8,552 bases of DNA. It comes from Bacteroidota bacterium. GTDB taxonomy: Bacteria > Bacteroidota > Bacteroidia > Bacteroidales > VadinHA17. The stretch covers positions 1 to 8,552 of the forward strand of contig JADFUQ010000413.1 of NCBI GenBank assembly GCA_015222065.1, in the 5' to 3' direction. Shown one piece after another: positions 1-5,913 of the stretch. Below the pieces are notes generated by a model. That model searched no databases. It worked only from the letters and a program-made list of their open reading frames with translations, and was not told the DNA's origin. A program made the position numbers and the translations under genes. Numbering within the stretch: position 1 is the stretch's first letter; every line of letters starts with the position of its first letter.

Positions 1-71
1 GCTGTCAGAAGACGTAGAAGATCCTTCTTCTCATCCTGATCGAGAAAGTCCTTTATATTGAGTGTATTCAT
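1..71 (-). CDS. cysN: Sulfate adenylyltransferase subunit 1 (CysN), N-terminal fragment
   Basis: Only the first 23 codons are inside the window; the gene continues past base 1. The start is ATG at 71, and the fragment reads MNTLNIKDFLDQDEKKDLLR followed by LLT. A leader of the form (N)IKxFLDQDExKDLLRLLTAG just ahead of the GTPase P-loop is typical of CysN in this phylum; the P-loop itself lies outside. CysN is the GTPase subunit that, with CysD, makes adenosine 5'-phosphosulfate (APS) from ATP and sulfate in the cytoplasm. It follows cysD on the same strand after a 100-nt gap, so the two are probably co-transcribed. Whether it is fused to an APS kinase domain (CysNC) cannot be seen here. Confidence 0.85.
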   Translation of the reverse strand, partial: MNTLNIKDFLDQDEKKDLLRLLT

Positions 72-140
72 TCGTTTAATTTATTTTTTTTGGGAAGATA
101 TTTATATGGTTTTTCAGGATAATACATTGTTATGTTGGAA

Positions 141-172
141 TATTCCATTATTCCATTATTCCATTATTCCAT
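141..172. repeat. Four perfect tandem copies of the 8-mer TATTCCAT
   Basis: Copies lie at 141-148, 149-156, 157-164 and 165-172. On the transcribed minus strand this reads ATGGAATA four times. The last base of the array (172) is also the final base of the cysD TGA stop codon, so the array starts exactly where coding ends. Its far end runs into the palindrome GGAATATTCC (137-146). The unit length of 8 makes it out of step with codons. It fills about a third of the cysD-cysN gap. Confidence 0.9.
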
Positions 173-1110
173 CAAAAATATCCTTCTCTCTTCTTTTGTT
201 CCATACTGGCATCCTGATCAAAATCTATCACCCTGGAAGTTCTTTCGGATACTTTAACTGTCATCATTTCTTCAACTATCTTTTCAATAGTATCAGCTCC
301 TGATTCAACAGCTCCTGTTAATGGATAACAGCCCAATGTCCTGAACCGAACCATCATTGATCTGGCCTTTCCTGCCAGCTCCGGTGGCATCCGTTCATCA
401 TCCACCAGAATCAAGTTTCCATTAATATTCACAATTGGTCTTTCTTTGGCGAAATAAAGAGGAACTATAGGTATTTTTTCCAGTCTTATATATTGCCAGA
501 CATCAAGTTCAGTCCAGTTACTAATAGGGAACACCCTGATTGATTCCCCTTTATGTACCCGTGCATTATAGATATTCCATAACTCCGGTCTCTGATTTTT
601 TGGATCCCATTGATGATACTTATCCCTGAAAGAAAAGATCCTCTCTTTGGCCCTGGATTTTTCTTCATCCCGTCGGGCACCTCCAAAAGCTGCATCGAAC
701 TCATATTTTTCAAGTCCGCTTAATAAAGCCTCTGTTTTCATCACATCTGTATGCACCTTACTGCCATGTGTGAACGGTCCTATCCCTTTTTTATAGCCTT
801 CTTCGTTATAATGAACAATTAAATCCCAGTTTTTTTCTGCTGCATACTTATCACGAAATTCAACCATTTCTCTGAATTTCCATTTGGAATCAATATGCAT
901 AAGAGGAAATGGGACTTTCCCCGGGTAGAAAGCTTTCTCTGCAAGCCTGACCATTACGGAAGAATCTTTACCAATAGAATACAGCATAACCGGATTCTCG
1001 AACTCTGCAGCTACTTCACGGATTATATGTATAGCTTCTGCTTCAAGTTCTCGCAAATGTGTAAGTATAAGGCTTTTATTCTCTTTAACTTGAGATGTAG
1101 TCATTTGCAT
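172..1110 (-). CDS. cysD: Sulfate adenylyltransferase subunit 2 (CysD)
   Basis: CysD is the nucleotide-binding subunit of ATP sulfurylase, which with the GTPase CysN forms APS from ATP and sulfate. The 312-aa length matches the family (E. coli CysD is about 302 aa). Visible hallmarks are the leader LTHLRELEAEAIHIIREVAAEF (residues 16-37), the PP-loop SIGKDSS (45-51), HIDSKWKFREM (72-82), FGGARRDEEKSRAKERIFSFR (142-162), NWTELDVWQYI (198-208) and RTLGCYPLTGAVES (257-270). The start ATG at 1110 leaves about 15 residues before the conserved block; the ATG two codons later is equally possible. cysN follows on the same strand. The enzyme may feed cysteine synthesis or PAPS production for sulfation; no cysC or cysH is in view to decide. 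Identification is very secure. Confidence 0.97.
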   Translation of the reverse strand: MQMTTSQVKENKSLILTHLRELEAEAIHIIREVAAEFENPVMLYSIGKDSSVMVRLAEKAFYPGKVPFPLMHIDSKWKFREMVEFRDKYAAEKNWDLIVHYNEEGYKKGIGPFTHGSKVHTDVMKTEALLSGLEKYEFDAAFGGARRDEEKSRAKERIFSFRDKYHQWDPKNQRPELWNIYNARVHKGESIRVFPISNWTELDVWQYIRLEKIPIVPLYFAKERPIVNINGNLILVDDERMPPELAGKARSMMVRFRTLGCYPLTGAVESGADTIEKIVEEMMTVKVSERTSRVIDFDQDASMEQKKREGYF

Positions 1111-1202
1111 TTAAATTAAGTAAATTATTTTTTCTACTGCCTCTTTTACTGAGTTAAGACGTTAAGGAATTGTGTTGCTGTGATTCAGTGTTAAAGAATC
1201 GC

Positions 1203-1272
1203 GTGTTACGGGTTTCGGGTTACGGGTTAACTTTGAACTTTGAACTTTCTTCCTAACTACCTCTTCTTCCTT
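1203..1272. repeat. Array of 7-nt units in one unbroken phase, changing sequence along its length
   Basis: Read in 7-base steps from 1203: GTGTTAC, GGGTTTC, GGGTTAC, GGGTTAA, CTTTGAA, CTTTGAA, CTTTCTT, and then looser pyrimidine units to 1272 (CCTAACT, ACCTCTT, CTTCCTT). The register stays exact while the unit switches from GGGTTNC to CTTTGAA. The array sits in the 183-bp gap between the UDP-glucuronate epimerase (ends 1294) and cysD (starts 1110) and ends 21 bp short of the epimerase stop. It has no coding potential. Confidence 0.75.
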
Positions 1273-1293
1273 CACAAATATACTTTCATATTG

Positions 1294-2340
1294 TTAATAT
1301 CCCGTCTTATACCATTCAACAAATCGCCTAACTCCTTTCTTTATTTCAGTATCGGGTGTATAGTCAAAATATTGAATTAAATCCTCTACATCTGCCCAGG
1401 TCTTCTCAACATCACCGGGCTGAATAGGCATGTAGTTGATCTTTGCCTTTTTTTCTGTTGCTTCTTCTATCGCATGCACAAAATCCATCAGCTTCACCGG
1501 ATTGTTGTTACCAATATTGTACACCTTGTATGGTGCCGGTGATGTGGCCGGATCAGGTTTCTTTGGATCCCAGTTATGATTACCTTTGGCGGGATTGTCA
1601 AGCACCCTGACCACCCCTTCTATGATATCATCAATATAGGTAAAGTCACGCTCCATCTTTCCATAGTTAAAAACATCAATCTGTTCTCCCTTTATTATCT
1701 TCTTTGTAAATATGAATAATGCCATATCCGGTCTTCCCCATGGACCATAAACTGTAAAAAAGCGCAAACCTGTGATCGGGAGACCATAAAGATGACTGTA
1801 AGTATGCGCCATCAGTTCGTTGCTCTTTTTTGTTGCTGCATACAGACTTACCGGATGATCAACATTATCATGTACCGAAAAAGGCATGGATTTGTTCAGT
1901 CCGTATATACTGGAACTGCTGGCATACACCAGGTGCTTTACTTTATTGTGTCTGCAGCCCTCAAGAATATTCATAAATCCAACCAGATTACTGTTTATGT
2001 AGGCATGTGGATTCTCCAGACTGTACCGCACACCTGCCTGGGCAGCCAGATGAACTACCCGGTCAAATTGCTCTTTCCTGAAAAGGGATTCCATTGCCTC
2101 CTGGTCCTCCAGATTGGTTCGGTAAAATGTGTATTTGGAATATTGATGGCTTTTTACCTGTTTATTCCAATCGATTTCCCCCTTTTCAATACCCGTTTCA
2201 GCCAGCCGGCTAAATTTCAGGTTTTGATCGTAATAATCGTTAATATTGTCCATACCAACAACTGTATCTCCCCTGTCAAGTAATCTTTTAGCAAGGTGAA
2301 AACCGATAAATCCTGCTGTTCCTGTGATAAGTATTTTCAT
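1294..2340 (-). CDS. UDP-glucuronate 4-epimerase (extended SDR family)
   Basis: This is an NAD-dependent nucleotide-sugar epimerase that interconverts UDP-glucuronate and UDP-galacturonate in the cytoplasm for surface polysaccharides. The 348-aa protein opens with a Rossmann motif GTAGFIGFHLAKRL (7-20), has D31 at the end of the second strand, a serine run ASSSSIYG (140-147) and the catalytic YAATK (Y167, K171). The blocks AAQAGVRYSLENPHAY (99-114) and TGLRFFTVYGPWGRPDMALF (190-209) are the signature of the UDP-glucuronate 4-epimerase group rather than GalE or RmlB. Start ATG at 2340 is immediately followed by the Rossmann strand, so it is correct. It follows the UDP-GlcNAc 2-epimerase after a 244-bp repeat-rich gap, which suggests a shared role in glycan precursor supply. 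The family call is firm; exact substrate is inferred from motifs. Confidence 0.94.
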   Translation of the reverse strand: MKILITGTAGFIGFHLAKRLLDRGDTVVGMDNINDYYDQNLKFSRLAETGIEKGEIDWNKQVKSHQYSKYTFYRTNLEDQEAMESLFRKEQFDRVVHLAAQAGVRYSLENPHAYINSNLVGFMNILEGCRHNKVKHLVYASSSSIYGLNKSMPFSVHDNVDHPVSLYAATKKSNELMAHTYSHLYGLPITGLRFFTVYGPWGRPDMALFIFTKKIIKGEQIDVFNYGKMERDFTYIDDIIEGVVRVLDNPAKGNHNWDPKKPDPATSPAPYKVYNIGNNNPVKLMDFVHAIEEATEKKAKINYMPIQPGDVEKTWADVEDLIQYFDYTPDTEIKKGVRRFVEWYKTGY

Positions 2341-2347
2341 GTTTGTC

Positions 2348-2382
2348 TACTTACTACTTACTTTCTACTACCTACTTCCTAC
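2348..2382. repeat. Five 7-nt units ending in TAC
   Basis: The units are TACTTAC (2348-2354), TACTTAC, TTTCTAC, TACCTAC and TTCCTAC (2376-2382), so NNNNTAC with pyrimidine-rich variable positions. The array lies seven bases upstream of the epimerase start codon (2340), inside what would be its 5' leader, and merges into a polypyrimidine tract. Confidence 0.8.
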
Positions 2383-2480
2383 TTCTTTTCTCCCCTTCTC
2401 CTCTTCTCCTTTCCGCCTCTTCTCTTCGTCTCTCAGTCGCCTTTTCGCCCCCTCGCTCCCTCTCCCCCTCGTTCCTCCCA
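2383..2480. repeat. Polypyrimidine tract (plus strand), polypurine in the epimerase leader RNA
   Basis: About 100 bases are almost entirely C and T on the plus strand, with a few G (mostly in CG or CGC) and a single A before the end of the tract. Partial 7-nt steps continue the array before it (for example TTCTCCT, TTCCGCC, TCTTCTC, TTCGTCT from 2404), but the period is less strict than at 2348-2382. It is far more GC-rich than the other spacers. Small open frames crossing it give only Ser/Pro/Leu-rich low-complexity translations and are not genes. In the minus-strand transcript it would be a G/A-rich leader segment. Confidence 0.7.
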
Positions 2481-2536
2481 TGGCTTCGCCCTCTAAGTCC
2501 CATACAGAAACAAAGAAGGCTGAAAAAAATGCGTCC

Positions 2537-2544
2537 CAAATTTA
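2537..2544 (-). promoter_or_regulatory. Possible -7 box (TAAATTTG) for the epimerase-cysDN genes
   Basis: On the minus strand TAAATTTG matches the Bacteroidota -7 consensus TAnnTTTG exactly. No TTTG -33 element is found at the expected 17-21 nt upstream, so the call rests on one box. If used, the epimerase would have a purine-rich 5' leader of about 190 nt. A promoter of its own here would fit the 244-bp gap after wecB. Confidence 0.3.
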
Positions 2545-2584
2545 AGAATAATGAATTGATAAGTCCTGCTAAAAATCAGGTTGT

Positions 2585-3736
2585 TTATCCAAAGTTTTTC
2601 ACCATCTCCTCACAAATAAATCCGGCTGTTTTACCATCACCATAGAATTTCGGGAAGTTAAATTCTTTCTCCTTTTTGCCAAAATCTGTTACGGCTTTGA
2701 TTATCTTTTCCTTATCCGCATCAACCAAAACTGATGTTTTATTTTTCACCAATTCAACCCATTCTGTTTCCTTCCTGAAAATGATACAGGGCTTTCTGAA
2801 AAAATGTGCCTCCTTCTGAATACCACCCGAGTCTGTCATAATAAGTCTGGCATTCTTTTCCAATAATATGATTTCTAAAAATGAAACCGGTGGCATCACC
2901 TTCAATAATGGCTCTTTCTTAATCTCCTTACATAACCCCTTCGAAAGGTTTTTCTCCAATGCCGCGTTTGTTCTTGGGTGTAACGGTAACACAACAGGAA
3001 TATTCTGTTTCCCGGCAATCTCAAGCAAGGCTTCAAAAATGGATCTTAATCTTTCAGGTATATCGGTATTATTGTCCCTGTGTATAGTAGCCAGTATAAA
3101 TTCACCGTGTTTGATTCCAGTTTCAGTCAGGAATTTTTTCTTTTTTTCAGCCAGCTTACCATAAAACAGGCTGTTATCGTACATGATATCTCCTGAATGA
3201 AAAATTTTGGGATTATCAATCGTATAGGGAGGGCTGTTCTCGGGTCGAAATCCTTCTTTGATAAGATTTTTGAACCCTGCATTTGTTGGTGAAAATAAGA
3301 GAGTTGACACATGATCACACATGATCCTGTTTATCTCTTCCGGCATGTTTTTGTTAAAAGATCTTAATCCGGCCTCAATATGAACAACAGGATAATGAAG
3401 TTTTGAAGCAGCTAATGCTCCGGCAAGAGTAGAATTTGTATCGCCATACACAATAACACAATTGGGTTGTATCTTAAGGAATAAATCCTCAAGCCCTATC
3501 ATCATAGATGCTGTCTGTTTGGAATGTCTTGCTGAACCTACCCTTAAATTGTGGTGTGGCTTTGGAATATGGAGTTCATCAAAGAAAACAGAAGATAATT
3601 CCTTATCGTAGTGTTGTCCTGTATGGACGATAATTTCTTCAAATTTATCGGAATATTTCTTTTTTATCGTCCGGCTGATCGCAGAAGCCTTTATTATCTG
3701 TGGTCTGGCTCCTACAATATTTAAGACTTTTATCAT
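2585..3736 (-). CDS. wecB: Non-hydrolysing UDP-N-acetylglucosamine 2-epimerase (WecB-like)
   Basis: A GT-B-fold epimerase that makes UDP-ManNAc (or a related 2-epimer) from UDP-GlcNAc for surface polysaccharide. The 383-aa length is normal. Motifs: GARPQIIK (9-16), HTGQHYD (38-44), VYGDTNSTLAGA (96-107), HIEAGLRS (119-126), MPEEINR (131-137), ATIHRDNN (216-223), LHPR (252-255), TDSGGIQKEA (301-310). The acidic residues D99, E121 and E134 and H219 correspond to family active-site positions. The loop that reads RxxTERPE in E. coli WecB is RKETEWVE here (321-328), a variant I associate with relatives acting on other UDP-diNAc-sugars, so the substrate is uncertain. Start ATG 3736 directly precedes the first beta strand. 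It lies 54 nt after rny, with only a repeat array between. Confidence 0.9.
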   Translation of the reverse strand: MIKVLNIVGARPQIIKASAISRTIKKKYSDKFEEIIVHTGQHYDKELSSVFFDELHIPKPHHNLRVGSARHSKQTASMMIGLEDLFLKIQPNCVIVYGDTNSTLAGALAASKLHYPVVHIEAGLRSFNKNMPEEINRIMCDHVSTLLFSPTNAGFKNLIKEGFRPENSPPYTIDNPKIFHSGDIMYDNSLFYGKLAEKKKKFLTETGIKHGEFILATIHRDNNTDIPERLRSIFEALLEIAGKQNIPVVLPLHPRTNAALEKNLSKGLCKEIKKEPLLKVMPPVSFLEIILLEKNARLIMTDSGGIQKEAHFFRKPCIIFRKETEWVELVKNKTSVLVDADKEKIIKAVTDFGKKEKEFNFPKFYGDGKTAGFICEEMVKNFG

Positions 3737-3742
3737 AAACTG

Positions 3743-3787
3743 GTTTCAGGTTAAATAAAGTTTCAGGTTTCAGGTTTCAGGTTTCCT
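3743..3787. repeat. GTTTCAG heptad repeat filling the rny-wecB gap
   Basis: Three perfect tandem copies of GTTTCAG (3760-3766, 3767-3773, 3774-3780) are followed by a broken copy GTTTCCT (3781-3787). A separate copy lies at 3743-3749. On the transcribed strand the unit is CTGAAAC. The array occupies almost the whole 54-bp gap, stopping 3 bp from the rny stop codon and 6 bp from the wecB start. Confidence 0.9.
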
Positions 3788-3790
3788 CAA

Positions 3791-5368
3791 CTATTTCGCA
3801 TAATTCACAGCTCTGGTTTCGCGTATAACGGTAATTTTAACCTGACCGGGATAAGTCATCTCATCCTGTATCTTCTGCGCTATTTCATACGAGAGGTTCT
3901 CCGCATCTTTATCAGTTGTTTTATCAGCACCAACGATAACGCGGAGTTCTCGTCCTGCTTGTATAGCATAAGTTTTCGTTACACCCGGATAGTTTAACGC
4001 AAGTGATTCAAGATCTTTCAGGCGCTTAATATATGATTCAACAACTTCTCTTCTTGCCCCTGGTCTTGCACCGGAAATAGCATCACAAACCTGAACGATA
4101 GGTGAAATAAGTGTTGTCATTTCAGTTTCATCGTGATGTGCACCAATAGCATTACAAATGTCAGGTTTCTCCTTAAGCTTTTCTGCTAATTTCATTCCGA
4201 AGATAGCATGTGGCAATTCAGGCTCATCATCAGGTACTTTGCCAATATCATGCAGTAGTCCTGCACGTTTAGCAAGCTTGGGATTCAGTCCTAACTCTGA
4301 TGCCATAATTGCACAAAGATTAGCCACTTCCCTTGAATGTTGTAACAGGTTTTGCCCATATGAAGAACGGTACTTCATTTTACCAACCAGCCGAATAAGT
4401 TCAGGGTGAAGTCCGTGGATACCCAGATCAATTGCTGTTCGTTTACCAACTTCTACAATCTCCTCTTCTATTTGCTTTCTGGTTTTGTTCACCACTTCTT
4501 CGATCCTGGCCGGATGGATCCTTCCATCAGTAACAAGTTGATGTAATGACAAACGAGCAATTTCCCTGCGAACCGGATCAAAACCGGACAGAATGATCGC
4601 TTCCGGCGTATCGTCCACAATGATCTCTATTCCTGTGGCTGCTTCTAACGCCCTGATATTCCTTCCTTCGCGTCCAATAATCCGGCCTTTTATTTCATCC
4701 GACTCAATATGGAAAACAGTAACTGAATTTTCAATGGCACTTTCTGCTGCAACACGTTGTATTGTCTGAATAACAATTCTTTTTGCTTCTTTATTGGCTG
4801 TCATTTTTGCCTCATCAACAATCTCATTGATATAGGACATAGCGTCCGTTTTAGCTTCATCTTTCAATGATTCAACAATCTGGGTTTTAGCATCTTCCGC
4901 AGACAACCCTGAGATAGTTTCAAGTTGTTCAACCTGTTGCTTATGCATTTTAGAAAGTTCCTCATTCTTCTTCTCAACCAGTTCAATCTGATTCGTCAAA
5001 TTATTCCTGATAGCTTCAACTTCATTCTTTTTCCGTTGAATCTCTTCAATCCTCTGAGATAAAGAAGCTTCCTTTGCACTTAATTTGTTCTCAGCCTGGG
5101 ATATTCTATTTGTTTTCTCATTAATAAGTTTTTCATGATCTGCCCTAAGCTGGAGGAATTTTTCCTTAGCCTGTAATATTTTATCTTTTCGTATTACTTC
5201 ACCCTCTGTTTCGGCATCTTTAATAATGTTTTTACTTTTCGTCTTCAATGCTTTCTGCCAGACCAGATATGCTAAAAAGCCACCACCGGTTAAACAAACA
5301 ATCCCAATCACAATAGTCATCCAAAACGATATCGGTCCAATATCCAATATATGTATTGTATTTATCAT
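3791..5368 (-). CDS. rny: Ribonuclease Y
   Basis: A membrane-anchored endoribonuclease that starts mRNA decay and processing. The 525-aa protein has every expected part in order: an N-terminal membrane segment (about 14-37), a long charged coiled coil (about 45-150), a KH RNA-binding domain with GRIIGREGRNIRALE (228-242), and an HD domain with HSREVA (344-349), LLHDIGK (371-377; metal ligands H373 and D374), HHDE (411-414) and D429. Length agrees with B. subtilis RNase Y (about 520 aa). Start ATG 5368 gives the full anchor; a later Met17 would cut into it. The gene starts 22 nt after the U-run that ends the upstream 6S RNA, so it is either read through from there or has its own weak promoter. 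wecB follows after 54 nt. Confidence 0.97.
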   Translation of the reverse strand: MINTIHILDIGPISFWMTIVIGIVCLTGGGFLAYLVWQKALKTKSKNIIKDAETEGEVIRKDKILQAKEKFLQLRADHEKLINEKTNRISQAENKLSAKEASLSQRIEEIQRKKNEVEAIRNNLTNQIELVEKKNEELSKMHKQQVEQLETISGLSAEDAKTQIVESLKDEAKTDAMSYINEIVDEAKMTANKEAKRIVIQTIQRVAAESAIENSVTVFHIESDEIKGRIIGREGRNIRALEAATGIEIIVDDTPEAIILSGFDPVRREIARLSLHQLVTDGRIHPARIEEVVNKTRKQIEEEIVEVGKRTAIDLGIHGLHPELIRLVGKMKYRSSYGQNLLQHSREVANLCAIMASELGLNPKLAKRAGLLHDIGKVPDDEPELPHAIFGMKLAEKLKEKPDICNAIGAHHDETEMTTLISPIVQVCDAISGARPGARREVVESYIKRLKDLESLALNYPGVTKTYAIQAGRELRVIVGADKTTDKDAENLSYEIAQKIQDEMTYPGQVKITVIRETRAVNYAK

Positions 5369-5390
5369 AATTCTTGTATTTTTTGGTTAT

Positions 5391-5445
5391 AAAAAACCCG
5401 CAGAGTTTCCCCGACCTTTTATAAAAACCCCTGTTCGACACGGGT
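5391..5445 (-). terminator. Alternative 3' hairpin plus U6 at the end of the 6S RNA
   Basis: On the minus strand ACCCG (5441-5445) can pair with CGGGT (5396-5400), and CAGGGGTTT (5425-5433) with AAACTCTG (5401-5408) with one bulged G and one G-U pair, followed at once by U6. This competes with the long closing stem because it uses the same 3' bases. It could serve as an intrinsic terminator separating the 6S RNA from rny, or as a refolded state of the 6S RNA. Confidence 0.5.
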
Positions 5446-5584
5446 AGAGCCGCCAAATAATATCGGACTTCCAACGTCTTCTTGCGAAGATCCCCTAAGG
5501 TACTTGGCCTGCCCTAAAAAATCTGAGACAAGCTCTAATTAATTAAGTGTTGAGTTTTTAAAGCATTCGAGAAAACAATGCGGG
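5391..5584 (-). ncRNA. ssrS: 6S RNA (RNA polymerase-binding regulator)
   Basis: About 190 nt on the minus strand fold into the 6S shape. The closing stem pairs 5579-5584 with 5397-5402 (CCCGCA/TGCGGG), then across a 2x2 loop 5567-5576 with 5405-5414 (10 bp, two G-U), then 5552-5563 with 5416-5431 (CTTTAAAAACTC with GGGGTTTTTATAAAAG, small bulges). A central bubble follows (5538-5551 opposite 5432-5444, 14 and 13 nt). The terminal arm pairs 5532-5537 with 5445-5450 (TAGAGC/GCTCTA), then 5504-5508 with 5452-5456 (GCCAA/TTGGC), and ends in a hairpin TCTTC-GCAA-GAAGA at 5477-5490. Six U residues follow (5391-5396). Length, architecture and position directly after zapA (as in E. coli zapA-ssrS) all fit. 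6S RNA mimics an open promoter to sequester housekeeping RNA polymerase. The exact 5' end is uncertain. I did this folding by eye. Confidence 0.85.
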
Positions 5585-5612
5585 CAAAATTTTTATATGT
5601 AAAGAACGTTTA

Positions 5613-5903
5613 TTACTCTTTGTTAATATATTCGTTTAATTCTGAAATAATCTCTTTAACTCCATCAAAAACAGGTGATATATCATCCTTTTTTTCATTA
5701 TCAATCACCTTGATTACAAATTGTAAAGCAGCCATAGCTAAAAAATCTTGTACATCTTTATCCGTGTACCTTTGTTTATATTGAAGAACTTTTTCATTAA
5801 TCATTCTGGCTGCTCTTCGAATTTTCTCCTCATCCTTCCTTTCAATCTTTAAAGGATAATATCTGTCAGCAACATTTACCCTGATTGAAAGCCTATCGTC
5901 CAT
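5613..5903 (-). CDS. zapA: Cell division protein ZapA
   Basis: ZapA is a small cytoplasmic protein that binds FtsZ and bundles Z-ring filaments. The 96-aa protein has the family pattern: an N-terminal beta-strand domain with IRVNVADRYYPLKIERKDEE (7-26), the segment EEKIRRAARMINEKVLQYKQ (25-44), and the hydrophobic helix DFLAMAALQFVIKV (53-66) that begins the C-terminal coiled coil. The asparagine-free, Asp/Lys-rich tail is ordinary. The start ATG at 5903 lies 10 nt after the stop of the 96-aa coiled-coil gene, so the two form an operon driven by the promoter at 6225-6254. The 6S RNA begins about 28 nt after its stop codon, as in the zapA-ssrS pair of enterobacteria. Confidence 0.92.
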   Translation of the reverse strand: MDDRLSIRVNVADRYYPLKIERKDEEKIRRAARMINEKVLQYKQRYTDKDVQDFLAMAALQFVIKVIDNEKKDDISPVFDGVKEIISELNEYINKE

Positions 5904-5913
5904 TATTAAAAAT

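Noticed and set aside
58..303. Plus-strand frame of 81 aa covering the cysN start and cysD end
   Set aside because: Opposite two well-recognised genes and translating the TATTCCAT repeat; a shadow frame.
1792..2283. Plus-strand frame of 163 aa
   Set aside because: Lies wholly antisense to the UDP-glucuronate epimerase, whose motifs are unmistakable. No promoter, start context or family resemblance.
2565..2580. CCTG...CAGG hairpin just after the wecB stop as a terminator
   Set aside because: Only four paired bases and no convincing U-run after it; too weak to call.
2296..2645. Three overlapping plus-strand frames of 66-100 aa rich in Ser, Pro, Leu and Phe
   Set aside because: They cross the polypyrimidine tract and the ends of two real minus-strand genes. 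The translations are low-complexity products of C/T runs, not proteins.
3743..3787. Possible CRISPR or other spacer-type array
   Set aside because: Units are 7 nt and tandem with no unique spacers between them, and there is no cas gene. The same applies to the other short arrays.
5232..5474. Minus-strand frame of 80 aa over the 6S RNA and the rny start, and the plus-strand frame opposite
   Set aside because: Out of frame with rny and covering structured RNA; no protein-like pattern.
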